DNA of 64,000 nucleotides from NCBI RefSeq assembly GCF_000006565.2, contig NC_031475.1:62001-126000 (forward strand). The letters are read 5' to 3'. Position 1 is the first letter of the stretch, and every line of letters starts with the position of its first letter. The notes below the pieces were generated by a model. It saw nothing but the letters and a program-made list of their open reading frames with translations, was not told the origin of the DNA and did no database searches. Positions 35,301-47,100 of the stretch are shown in pieces. A program made the translations under genes and the position numbers. Origin of the DNA: Toxoplasma gondii ME49 (taxonomy: Eukaryota; Apicomplexa; Conoidasida; Eucoccidiorida; Sarcocystidae).

Positions 35301-35357
35301 TCTCCAGACGGCTCTGGGAGAGACGCCTCCATTTCTACTTCGTCTCTTTCAACCTAA
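29358..35357 (+). CDS. PUS7: tRNA pseudouridine synthase, TruD/PUS7 family
   Basis: PUS7/TruD enzymes isomerise uridine to pseudouridine in tRNA (position 13 and others) and some mRNAs. Two exons, 29358-32138 and 32682-35357, join in phase 0 (donor AAA|GTAAGT, acceptor TTTTTCAG) to give about 1,818 residues, far larger than the roughly 660 of human PUS7. Landmarks: FEDFQVYEHSEFD (about residue 118), RGLRRHCQRSLAVAGTKDKR (catalytic Asp about 914), VQRCSVHK at the junction, NYFGLQRFG (about 1035), VHSAQSVLFNHACTWRW (about 1352), PLPGADIVYP (1468) and LRLRLPPGTYFTMALRELM (about 1760). The start is the first in-frame ATG (CCCCCCATGG). Insertions are acidic or basic low complexity, including an Arg/Gly-rich stretch in the C-terminal half. 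Nuclear or cytosolic location is likely but not shown. Family assignment is secure. Confidence 0.95.
32139..32681 (+). other. PUS7 intron with two TA microsatellites
   Basis: A 543-bp intron lies between the catalytic motif and the rest of the TruD domain. It contains (TA)n runs at 32303-32318 and 32489-32505 and ends with a T-rich acceptor. Both exons are in phase 0. Open frame continues for about 300 bp into the intron, but that sequence is TA-rich and unlike the family. Confidence 0.85.
34461..34578 (+). other. Arg/Gly-rich insertion in PUS7
   Basis: The coding sequence here contains GGRKGDRKGDRSGRQ followed by RGRGRGRGRDG, built from near-repeats of GGAGACAGAAAA and CGTGGGCGTGGC. RG-rich segments in other proteins bind RNA and are methylated by arginine methyltransferases. 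Its presence within a PUS7 domain is unusual. Confidence 0.7.
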
Positions 35358-36825
35358 GTGAAATCATAACCAGTAATGTGCCTGCAGGATGTTCGTGGCG
35401 TGTATCTCTCTGTGCAATACAACTATTCAAGTGTATGTGCTTATAGCGAAGCGAGATTCGGGGTTTCCTTACGTGTACGGTGCGTGAGTGACGAGTTTCA
35501 CGTACCCACATTCATCCTACCGGGTATTTCATCGTCCACCGCCGACAGTCACGTATCGTTGTACATACATAAATATGTATAATATATGCATATATCTGTA
35601 TAAATGTAAATTGGAAATGAATGCTGAAGGACTTCCTTCACTGTGGCGTTAAACCCACGCCACCGATACATTCCGCTGCCTGATACGATCGAGGGTGGTG
35701 GAGCTCTTCTCCGTCTTCCAGCTTCCAAATATACTGCATCTTAAAATGAGCGCATGTAAGCTAGTCTTCAACACACCGCTCGTCACGTAACAAGAAGACA
35801 TCACGTTTGTCGCATTCGGGATAAACAAAGACCTGCGTAATGTTAGTGACTCAAAGTCTCTGAGGAACTCGTAGCTGATTCCAAGTATGTGTTCGGGTGT
35901 GGAGTTGTAGGTAGACTGTTCAGGCGTCACTTTCACCGGTACCTCCCTGCGCCTTTTAGTCTTATTACATCTGTATTTACGGCTTTTGCTGTGTTGGTTT
36001 GTGTTGCACATCCAGAATGATACTCGGAATTCGGTGCTTACGAAGCGCACTATGATTGGGGGCAAATTTTTTGACAGTCACCGCGACACCCGTTTGCTTC
36101 TTGCGATATCCTTTGTGCACGGGCATTTGTTTTTGGATTTTACGCGACGGGTCTATCGCAACACAACGGACAGCCCCTAAGCGCGTAGCCACTTGTTCGT
36201 GTGTAAATAGGAAAGTAGATGTGGTGTCCATAACGTTTTGCTTCTATCTATATTGCTATATTCTCTATGCAGACTTTATCACAGGGACTCAGAAGCCGTG
36301 GAGCGTTGCGTGGGCTCTCTGGCTTGCAGTTTTCCTCATTTCTGGTGCGGGGACCAGTGCTGCTACCGCTAAAAGCGGAAAATGAGACACACTCAGGGCC
36401 ACTGATTTACGCAGTCACTGAGATTCAGTGAAAGAAACAGTGGTGTTTGGCATCTTAACACTAGACTTGACAGCTCCCTTGATCAGTGCCCTTGGTCAAC
36501 ATCTGCCATGAAAGACTTGTCTCAATTTCAACTTTGATGCTGAATCGGCGTCTCTCAAAAGCCACGCTGGGAAGTAAACATTGCCTATTGTTACACGTAC
36601 GAATATGCGCACATACGCACATACCTACGTAGGTACATAGAATATAGGCATATATATATATATATATATACATGTATATGGAAGTAAGCAAATCTGTAAC
36701 TTTCCAATATGAACCCACACTCTTGTGAAGAATGTACGTCACATATACATGTACACATATATATTTACGTATGCGCACACGTAGGTCTGCACCAATCTGC
36801 GCTTGCATATATAAGACTAAACCGT
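35358..36825. other. Convergent 3' region of PUS7 and CFAP58
   Basis: The 1.5-kb space between the stops of two convergent genes contains no supported gene. It has ATG/TAT-rich sequence near 35570-35610 and a (TA)10 microsatellite at 36650-36670. Both 3' UTRs probably lie here. Confidence 0.5.
36650..36670. repeat. (TA)n microsatellite
   Basis: An uninterrupted alternating A/T run of about 21 bp sits just downstream of the CFAP58 stop. Similar tracts occur at 37884-37900 and 41860-41879 inside CFAP58 introns. Confidence 0.9.
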
Positions 36826-39800
36826 TTATCCCCCTGCAGCATCTGCGGGCGAACTATCCATTTTTGTAAATGCCAGTCGAGTCGGTTTCGCTGTTGTTTC
36901 CCGTTTATCGCTGTTTGCACTGTGGATTTCCGGTGACCCTTCGCCGGCGCAACTCGATTTCGCCATTGCCTTGTCCCCTTTGGGTCCAGATTGGCTTTCT
37001 ATCGCTGCCGTCACGAAGGGCACATGCCCGTCATCAGTTCCTCGAGATCGACCCTCTTCCGATTCTTCTTCGGCAACATATTGGGTGCGCTCTTCTCTGA
37101 CGTCTCTCCCGTCCTTGTTCTCCATTGTAAAGGAAGACGACGATTTTGGAGAGGGACCAACGCCATCTCTAGCTTTCGAAGAGGCGGCTTCAGAAGCGTC
37201 TGGAACTGTAGAAACAGCTGCACGCAGAGGGTGAAGAGAACGGCCTTGGAGACAAGGGGTTTTTCCGGCAAACTTAGCGTGTGTGCTATCCAGAGACGCA
37301 GCGTCTGCATCAGCCTGAAAAGACAGCGGGACACAAGAGAGGCCAAATCGATACGCATATTCGAAGATAGACGCGTTACAAAGTCTTAGATAGACGACAA
37401 CGAAAGCGCACCCGGACGGCAAAAGGCAAGTGCGGGGGAAAATAAGTGAAGTAAGTGCTCCGGAGAAGCAGAAAGGCAAAAGTAACATAGAGACACAGCG
37501 GCAGAAGAACGCGAAGAAAGACGCGTCAGATGTAGAAGCGAGAAACAACTTTCACCGGCGAGGAGTAGAAAGGAAATGGGCACAACAGAGTCAACTGGAT
37601 GCGCCGATAAAACTTCGCTTTCGTATGTTCGCAACTAGGTGCGCCAAGATTTGGTGCGTTCACATGATCAGAGCTGTTACGCGTTTTGAGGCCTTACGTG
37701 TTTCAGACCACCGCTTCGTCCCAAAGTCCCAAGGGCAGTATTGCGCCTCTCTTCCATGTCCTTCGTTTTTATTGCCTGCAGAAACCCAGCAAGACAGGCA
37801 CTGCTTTTTTTCTCATAAGCGAAAAGCAAATGGCAAATCTCTTTCTAAAATAATCACGCAATGTATGTATGTGTATACATATTTATATATATATATATAT
37901 TTATATATTCGTGAACGATGCATGTCTATGTATATACATATATACTGTTTAAATCGGAATCCTGTACCTATGTATATGTCTAAGTGTATGTATGCATATA
38001 AACATATGAACTTTCACCTACATAGTGATGAGTCCCGCCTTGTTGTGACCCAAAAGTGCAGTTTATTCTTGAAACAAAACAGAAGGCAATTTCACGCCTT
38101 CTATCCTAGAGCTTGATTCAAACGAATAAAAAAGGCAAACAAAGGCTCCTGACTATTTCTGTCTCCTACGACAACTCTTTCTTCTTGGAACAGGTAGAGC
38201 AAACCCAAGGTGAGCACGCACCGCAAGTTCCTTGTTTAGCCACGCGATCTCGTCCTTGTACAATATCACCTGCGAAATACGATAAAAGAACCTACTCAGC
38301 GAAACAACAGTGCAAGTAGAGTCGCTTTTTGCCTACTAGTGCTGTTATATGTTTTTGCTATATATGTCTATCTATATTTATGTATATGTATGTATTCGGC
38401 GTTGAGTAAGAAAACAAAGGAACTGTGAAGTGGGTACCGGTAAAGATCCACAAAGAAGAGAATTTCAAAATGGGGATCTTTCTTTCGCCATACGCTGACG
38501 GTATACCCATTCGGAAAATGTGCGGTGTCTACAAGCAAGGCTTCATACGGAGTCAAACAGCCTGCCACAGAAGTCCTTCAGGATGTCGAAAGTTACAGCC
38601 AAGAGCAAATGTATCTATAAAATAATTCGAACGTCCGTTCAAAAGTTGAGGGGAACTATGCAGAGCGAAGCTCGTGTAGGCGGCTATGGTGCCGAGAGGA
38701 TCACACTGTGTCAATGGGCCCGGTTTCCTTTTCCCGTGTCTATTGCGAAGCCAGAGGCTGACCTGTTTGTGACAGGTTTTCAGTTCACAAGTCATGGCCT
38801 TCAGCTGCGCCGTCTTCTCTCTCAACGTCTGCAGATCGCAACTCGAGCGCACAAACCCCCCTTATCTGCTCAACTGCTTCCGTTGTGGGCGCTTCTGAGT
38901 TGCGTCGAAACAAGTGCAGAAGCAGCAAGCCACAGAGTGGAGCATGAAACACCGGTCCCACGAGTTCACGTCCCACACAGAGGAATTCGCCACTTTTTCT
39001 TTTCGCCTCGCCAGTAATATCTGTGAAGTAGCTGGCACGCCTTTTGAGCCGTACGTATCGCTTTCCCCACCCGGTGATATCCATTGGTGCCCACATCTTG
39101 GTAACTTCTGCTTCAACCATATGAATGCAAGCCCAAGACAGGCTCACCGTTCAGATGCTGGCGTGTCAGATCGGAAATGTGCTCTCAGCTCTGCCTCCTT
39201 TTGAAGCTGCCTCTCTTTGCGACCCGCGGAGTGTAAATGGTCAGAGAACTACAGATAATTCGCGCAGCGGCAGCGTTTCACTTACTCGCTGAAAAACTTG
39301 CATCTGGTCGACCATCTGCGGGCCGGGGTATGCCGCCAGCTTCGTCTGCAGATGGGTAGAGGAGGCAGACAAGGCGGAAGGTCAAATGAGACAGTTTTGT
39401 TAAGTGCGTTAAGTATAGTTGTATCTCACGAAGCGTGTACACAAAAGTTGGTTCTCCAAATACGCGTGATTTGTCCCAGAGTACATACAGGTTTGGCCCC
39501 GCTTCAATGCAGTCGCATTACAACACCCTTTCGTCTCACAGCTTTCGTCTATCCCAGCAAAAAGATTTCTTTAACAAGGCGAAAAGCGCATGCACGTGTG
39601 GATAGAGACACACGTTAAACAGGAAACTGGAGGCTGCACACACGTATTTTAGGAAATTTGGATCACAAGGACAGCCGGATCTCGTCTACGCACCTTGAGT
39701 TCCACATAAAGCTTCTCTTTTTCTTGAATCATGAGGTCGCGGTCAATAACCTGCCACAGAAAAGGCGAGACGCGGACACACAAGTGATGGTAATTAGACC

Positions 39801-41100
39801 CGGAGAAAGAGAAGAAAGACAAACTGAACCTTGTTTCGGTAAGCTTATTGTGTGCTCCGTATCCAAGGTTGTGCCTTGCGTCTTTTCTCCTTTGAGGAAA
39901 CGTCAAGCATATGTGTGAGCGTGCATCACACAGAGGACAGCTACACATTTACGTAGAGATTGGTCCATCTACGCTTATGCATATGTATGTAACTCGCATT
40001 TTCTGCGACCACGGGCATTTATGCAGGGACAACTGTGTGACTCGCCCCCGTACAAATGCCCCACGAGACGGCCTGGAGTTTAGGTGATCACGATCGGCCC
40101 GTTCCTGAAACCGGACTCCTGCGAAGAAGAATGCACCGCTTTTTCCTTGTGCATGCTTTCGAAAATCCCATGTTTGTGATCAGTCCCGCGTCACAGCGTT
40201 ACAACACAAAATTTGGAGTTTCTTCTGTGGAAAACCGTTCGCTCGTTTCTTGCTAGTTCCAATCGTGCGGCATGATACGCCGTGGCGAACAGTGACGCAC
40301 CACTCTTGTTTCCTAGGGCTTCCCCATCAAAGGGCAGTCCGACCCTGCCTACCTGATCCGTTTTTGCGATCAAGCGTTTTTGTAAACTTTGGATCTTTGC
40401 GAGCATTTCAAGTTTTGAGGGATCGCTTCCTTCCAGGCGCCTCCAACGGTGCACATTCATCGGGTTCTCAAGACTCTCGCTGAGAGCCTTCACTTTGGTC
40501 CTCTCTGAATTTTGACACAAAGCCAGCAAGGAAGAACAATCCGACGAACAAAACAACACAGCAAACAACTCAGCACTCTCCTATCCACATACTGCACTAC
40601 AATTTTACGCATGCATGTGTACAGAAGCAGAGAAGCCTGTTGGCTCATCACCATGGGTTCATATACCCATGTGGCATATCCAAGGTATAGCGGTGGGGCA
40701 TATATGCCCCTCAAGCGGCTGAGTGATAGGTGAACAAGAAGGAGACGATATTACTGAATGCAATCCATCAAGAAGTACGCTTAACACATGTATGGGATGC
40801 TGGTGTACCAATTTTTGCCGGCGACGCTAATGGCAAATACAATTTTTGAGAAATCGAGATGGGTCTGGGGCTTTCAGTTTGGCTAGCCATCGGTTTTGCC
40901 GTTGGCAGCAGAGGTGGCTAGGTTTTTGTCTTCGTCAGTCACTTCGCTCTTCCCGATTTACCCTGGAGCAATTCTCTCTGAAGCTGATACACCTCTCGCT
41001 TGAGATCATCCACACAGGCGACCTTTCCTCTAGCTGTCACCAATTCTCGGCGAGCAGCGCTGATCTTCTGCCGGAGAAGCTTTATGTCTGTTAGCCGCGC
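36826..41100 (-). other. CFAP58 exons 18-25
   Basis: Exons: 18, 40962-41100; 19, 40353-40504; 20, 39694-39750; 21, 39286-39345; 22, 38763-38828; 23, 38222-38269; 24, 37698-37775; 25, 36826-37314 with stop TAA. All later junctions are phase 0 after exon 19. Exon 19 carries the ENPMNVHRW hallmark. Exons 23 and 24 (YKDEIAWLNKELA, then KTKDMEERRNT) match the family C-terminus only loosely. Exon 25 is lineage-specific low complexity. Confidence 0.8.
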
Positions 41101-44100
41101 CTGTAGGCAATCAGGACGAGAAACCCGGAGAAGAAGGCAGCTGTAGACGTTTGGACAAGGAGCTAAATGGGGATAGTGACAGAGGTTAAAGTAAGGGGAC
41201 GTATGCAATAATGCACCTTTACTTGGACGAATGTCGGCAGTTTTTTCCAGTACACTGATTGATATCCTTAGACGATGCGTGTGTATGAAACATACATATT
41301 GCCGCATGAATAGGCCGCCAGACGGATGTACATCTGTGCTCAGATTCACACGGGCATCTAGAAACATACATAATCCTACCAACTCGTGGGCGCATGTGTC
41401 TTCGACAGTGTAGAGCTCTCAGGATGAATTGTGACTCAGGACGTGATAGGATTCTCAAAACGTCCGGATAACTTTCCTGTTCGACTACATTTGTATTTGC
41501 TGTGGGCCAGTTTCAAATCGAAACCCAGAGGAGACGGTCCAGAGCAGGAGTGCACATGATGCATGCTCCACGCGTGTAGGGAGTAGCGTAAACCACGTGC
41601 CAGCGTCTGCGTGCGTGTGTTCTGAGTAGCAGGGAAATATGAAAACAGTAATTCGCCCAAACATGGGTAAGCCACCGTATGGGGGACGTACTCGATATTG
41701 AGCTTCGCCCTTTTGTAGTGTGGATTGCTGAATTTTGATTTTCTCGTAAAGCAATGAAAGCTCCTCACTTCGACGCAGGAGCTGCGTGCCGAGCATGTCT
41801 CTCTCACTAAGAACCTGACAAAACATGCGTATCACAGCCATACATGCCGCAAGACATGCATATATATATATATATATATGTTAGCCTGAAATATGCGAAT
41901 TTGCTCCTCAGCTGCTGCATATGTAGGTGTAAATAATTATGTATATGTGTATGTATGTATGTATGTTGGGGTGATGTAAGAGGCATGCTTGTGTTCATGC
42001 ATTTGTATTTGAAGACATGCACGTATATTCTTGTGTCCATAGGTAGATGCACAGCAATGTATGAATATGCGTATGCGCATATCCTGAGCCCATAGCCTGT
42101 CATTGAGTTACGATGGGCACGTTGTGGGCCATTGCTGCATTCTTGAGTCAGTCTGTCACTGTGAGCATATCCGTGGCAAACTTCAAAGAAAGTGTCCTCG
42201 GCAGTAAGAAGAGCAAACACTGCGCCACAGACTAACCAGTGACCAAGCTACCAGGCTCCCTGCATGCATACAACTTCATATTCTTTCTTCTGATTTGAGC
42301 GTTCCGTCTCTGCATCTTGGATTGTAGCTTCCAGCTTCTTAATTTCACGCCTGAACGAAACACAGAGAAACATAGCTAGCGAGTCTTTTTTGACACTTTC
42401 TCCTTCCGTGCTCGTCTCCAACGCCTCACTTTTCCATGCTATCATGTTCTGCACCACCCCAACTGCATAGGTGCATTCAGGTCTACACATTCACACTAGT
42501 GCATGCATGTGTCTGTACAAATCCATCAGTGAATCTAGGCTGACACATACGTATCGATGCTGGTGATCATGCGTGTTTTGCCCCTGTGTGCTTACTTTTG
42601 ACTGAGAACGATCTGTTGGAGAGATGACAACTTGTGCTGCGCACTGTGGAGGTCACTGGTGATCTTCTCATTGTCTTTCACGATTTTGTGTTGCTCGAAG
42701 TGGCCCTTGATCAGACTTGCATCTTTTTGCTTCACTTCCTCCTTCAGCTGCTCAATCTGGTGATACAAAATCTTGAATTTCCTGGGGGACAAAATTTGCA
42801 GTTAACAGTAAAGAGGCAAGTTGTGTTTGCTGATGCAAAGCGTCTCCCAAAATTCTGTGGAGGAATGTGTAATACCGCTTCCGTTGGATTGCACATTCAT
42901 CTTTTCAACTTTCTCGAGACTGTACAATTCGTCTGAAGGTCCGTGAATATTCACGTATCGCTATAAGTGCATGCATCGATACACGCATGTGTGTCAATGC
43001 ATGTAGGTGAAGATCCACCCGTATGCGTGTAACCGGTAAACACCGGTTGATGCATATACACTCATCTAGACGGTGTGTCCAGACAGACGTCCACATACAC
43101 TTCTTCAGTGCAAGCACACGGTTCTTGCGAACAAGCAATGTATCAACTATATGGCTTTGCGTGCGTAAATATTGCCTGCGTTGCGCTTCTGCGATGGAAT
43201 TTTCAGCTTGTTTTTGTTCGACTCTATTTGCTGTTCACCCCAACTGTGTACATATTGTGTTGGGGTGAGAAAGCCTTCTCCTTTCCTACAGGCGTTATGG
43301 TTTTTTCGCTTACTGCTTCATCTCGCTAATTTCATCGAGAGATTCAATCAGATTCCGAGAGTAGAGGTTCCGGTCCGACCGCACGGACTCATAAAGACTC
43401 TTCTGAGTTGCCAGTTTGTTTCGCAGTTCGGTGATTGTTTTCTGCAGATCTGTCACCTGGTTGTCGCCTCCCTTTATCTCCTCTAGCACCGCCAAGTATC
43501 TAGAGAACGCAGTGTCAAAAAAACAACGGTCACGTGCAGAGCTCTGAGATTTTTCGCGCAGAGCCCTCTATGCTTACAGACAAGTAGACACGGACCTCTG
43601 ATGGATATGCATAGTATTTTTGCGTAGTTATGAGTCTGTAGACTGCCGTTTACATATCCATGGCATGCAACACATTATAAATGAACGTGTAGTTCTTTTA
43701 GATAGCTCTACGATGCACAGACAACATGTAAATAGTAGCGTAAGAGCTCTTCCACAAGCAACGCGCATCTTTTATGGTAGATTAGCTACTGCCTTATACC
43801 TTACTACCCTACCGGATTGGTTATCGTCGAGTTGTGTGTATTAAAGTACACAAGAATAGTTTTTGCCTGCACTGCTTACAACCGTTGTACACTTTATTCC
43901 ATGAGCAGTGGTACGCATCATGCGTGATTCTTCTTTTCCACTGATCCTTTAGTGTTTGCGCCAGCTTGCTTTTAGAAAATGCTAAGGTTATCGCCTTTGC
44001 CCCTATGAACTCTAGCATCGGTCGTTTCCGCATGGCGCATGTGTCATTGATGAAACGCTGGTGTGCTTTTCATTTGTTAACGGCTATCTCTGACTCCCCT

Positions 44101-47100
44101 ACGTAAGACTAAAGGCCATCCATCGAATTCAGCGTGGATGATTACGTGTCTATTTAAGATCAAGTGAAATGTGCCCTTTTCCGCACTTTTGGTTGATTCG
44201 AGAAAGCTCCGCGCCGCTTTTGTCGCGGTGACTCTCCAACTCTCGGATTTTCGCCTGCTGGATTTCAATGTCTTTTCGATATCGTTCGGCTTCTCTTTGA
44301 AGTTGGAGGGCGTGGGCCTCGTGCCGCTTCAACGCCTCTTCATGCTTCTTCGTTGCGTCATCCGTTCGCAAAAGATTTTTCGATAACAGGTCCCTGGTGA
44401 ACCAAGAGGGGGACGTCAACGAGTACGAGTGTAGAAATACAGGCGCAAAATCCGAGCGAGCAAGAAAATGAAAATAGTGAGCACCCAAGGCTCAGGCGCC
44501 CAATGGATACATATGCACAGACGAGCCTACCCAGATAGACACATACGCAAAACTCTCCCTGTGAGTGCAATTGTAGAGATGTGTGTGTAATGGTTATGCT
44601 CGGGATAACTGATGCAGGGCTGTGCACAGGCGCAGAATGTATAATCGTGTGCTGTACACAGAACCTGGGAGAATGTCTCGTGGTGAGTGCACGCTCTTCA
44701 AAATTTATCGAGAAGTGCATATGCAGAGTGGCGTGGTACGCGCGGCCGTCCACGATAATAGACGCTTCCAGACAAGTATACCTTTCTCTCAAAAGGTTGC
44801 CGATATTTTTTTTGTCTGCCTCGGCCTACGCAGGAAACAAAACACACATTTTCACTAGAAAACTGAAAGTTGGTTTCGCAGCTGCGTATCTGCTTGCACA
44901 TGACTCCGTATCTCTACGTGGAATGCTAACAAGCATGTACAAGTACGTGCAAATAATTCTTGGCATATAGCCACGGTCTGCGCTGATTATTCACATGCAT
45001 TCAGCGAAATGCCTCAGTGGACACTGGCGGTCCTTGCTAATCCCCTCCTCTGTACACACCAGCGGACGCGGTGGAGGGCATAAGCGATGGTGGGCAGTAA
45101 AGAATTCTTTTCACCTGCTGCTTGAGAGCCTCAACCTCTTTCTCAATCCCAGATATTTCACTCTTGAGTGCTGATACAAAGACAGCAGACAGATTCAGAA
45201 ACCCAAGAAAGTTCGTCTATCTTGTAGGACGTAGAACGTCTGGGGCGCCACTCCTCCCATTGAATCTTTCACCTCTTCCCCCTTTCAAGCGGTGCCTTCT
45301 GCTTTCTCTTACCAGCGTGTTGATCGTCAAGGGCCTTTCTGTCGTCCTCAGTCTGCTGCATTTTCCTCTTCAACAAATCGTGCATCTTCGTCACTCTCTC
45401 CTGGATAGAAGAGGAGAAACGGGAAGTCGGTTATCGATCTTCCACCAGTTTTTGCGCCATCATTTCTTTTGAAAAAATACATAAATACCCCTTTGTATCC
45501 ATTCATGTGCGTAGCTGCTGCTCATGTATGTACATGTATACTTATAGCTTGGTCCGCGCGTGCGTAGTCCTCCGTTAAGACGAGGCCCACAAATAAAAGA
45601 ATCGCGGTTGCCAAGACTTTTGCACATCCTCCCCACGTTTCAGAGCGAAAAACTCTTGGACTCTAGCGATGTTTTGTCACACCACTCCCAAGGATAAATT
45701 GTGGCATAATAGGATCAGGAGCGACTGAGGCGTTAGCCTCCAACATAACTCCTGTGAGCACCACTGAGTCCGACCTTGTCTGCCTTCATTTTGTTTATGA
45801 CCTCCGTTTGATCTCTCAGCTCTGCTTCTCTTGCTCTGGAGGAAATCGACGCCAGAGGTACAACAAAACCACCAGTGAGCACACGCACTCCTTTACAGAA
45901 TGGTTTTTGGTACAGGTCAACTAGAGCAGACACAGCTCCAACGCATGCGCCCCTCTTATTCATCTGCCCCGAGAGAAAGTGCATCAAAAAGACAGCACGA
46001 TGTTTACATCAACTTTAGCAGGTTGGCGCCCTGAATGCGACATAAACACGTCTTGAACTCCAACTATTACTCTTCATGACTATCCTAGTTTCTCTGTTCC
46101 ACCCAGGGGTTCGAGACGTACAGAAAGAACAGGCAACCCGTTGGTGACGTGGCGCCCGGATCTTGCGAATATATGGGTTGTTCATTCACAGCAAGTTTCA
46201 GTTACATAGTTGTGACTGTTTTGACATGCGATGCTTAGTGCGCGTAAATCTGTAATACCTGCTGAGTACGCTGTGTAACGACCACCTGCAAGTCTCTTGA
46301 AAGGCGAATATACGTAATCGTAGTCACATATATCCACCGCGTTAAGATGGGTCAGCACACTGCCTACTACCTGCGAGTATCCATTTCTTTTTTCGTTGCA
46401 GGGGCATCCAATTGAGAGCTTTAGAGTTGCAGATGCTCTCGTGAAGACGTTCTCATGATGGGCTTACATGTTCGCGGCTTGCATTTTGCTATTGGTGATG
46501 ATTTGCTCGTTCAGACGATTCTCTGTATCCTGAATTGAAAAGGGCCACCTGCACACGTAGTTCGAATGAATTCAAAAATCTGAGAGCACATACGTTCGTC
46601 TGTTAACGTCCATTCACATGTTAAGTAAAATCTTTGGGATTGCATTTGCGAGCAGGGTCCTGCGTTTGCTGCAAACGCATCGAATGTTTCTTTTCCTGGA
46701 ATGAAAAAGAATATGCAGATACAGGGTTTCCGTCAGACACTTTCATGAAACAACCATTACCTCCGGTGCTTTTTCTGTGACATGTTTTGGTTCAGATGCC
46801 CGCTTTTCCCCTCGCCAGTTTTCATTATCATATCTCGCAACTGCATAGATGCAAGTGCTTAAAACAGCTGACATGCGTACCGTAATGCGTCCAGTAATTT
46901 CCATAAACCTTTTGTTTTCCTTCTCATTTTCCGCTTGCAGGCTCGCGACAACAGCTTGAAGGTGCTCAGTCTAAAGAGACGGAACATCGACAGCTGAAAA
47001 CATGCTTCCAAATTGAATGATTTTGATGCCAAACATTCTGAGCCTAAGGTGCCTTTTAAGGGATACAACACATGAAAAATGAATAAGCCTTGACGGTGTG

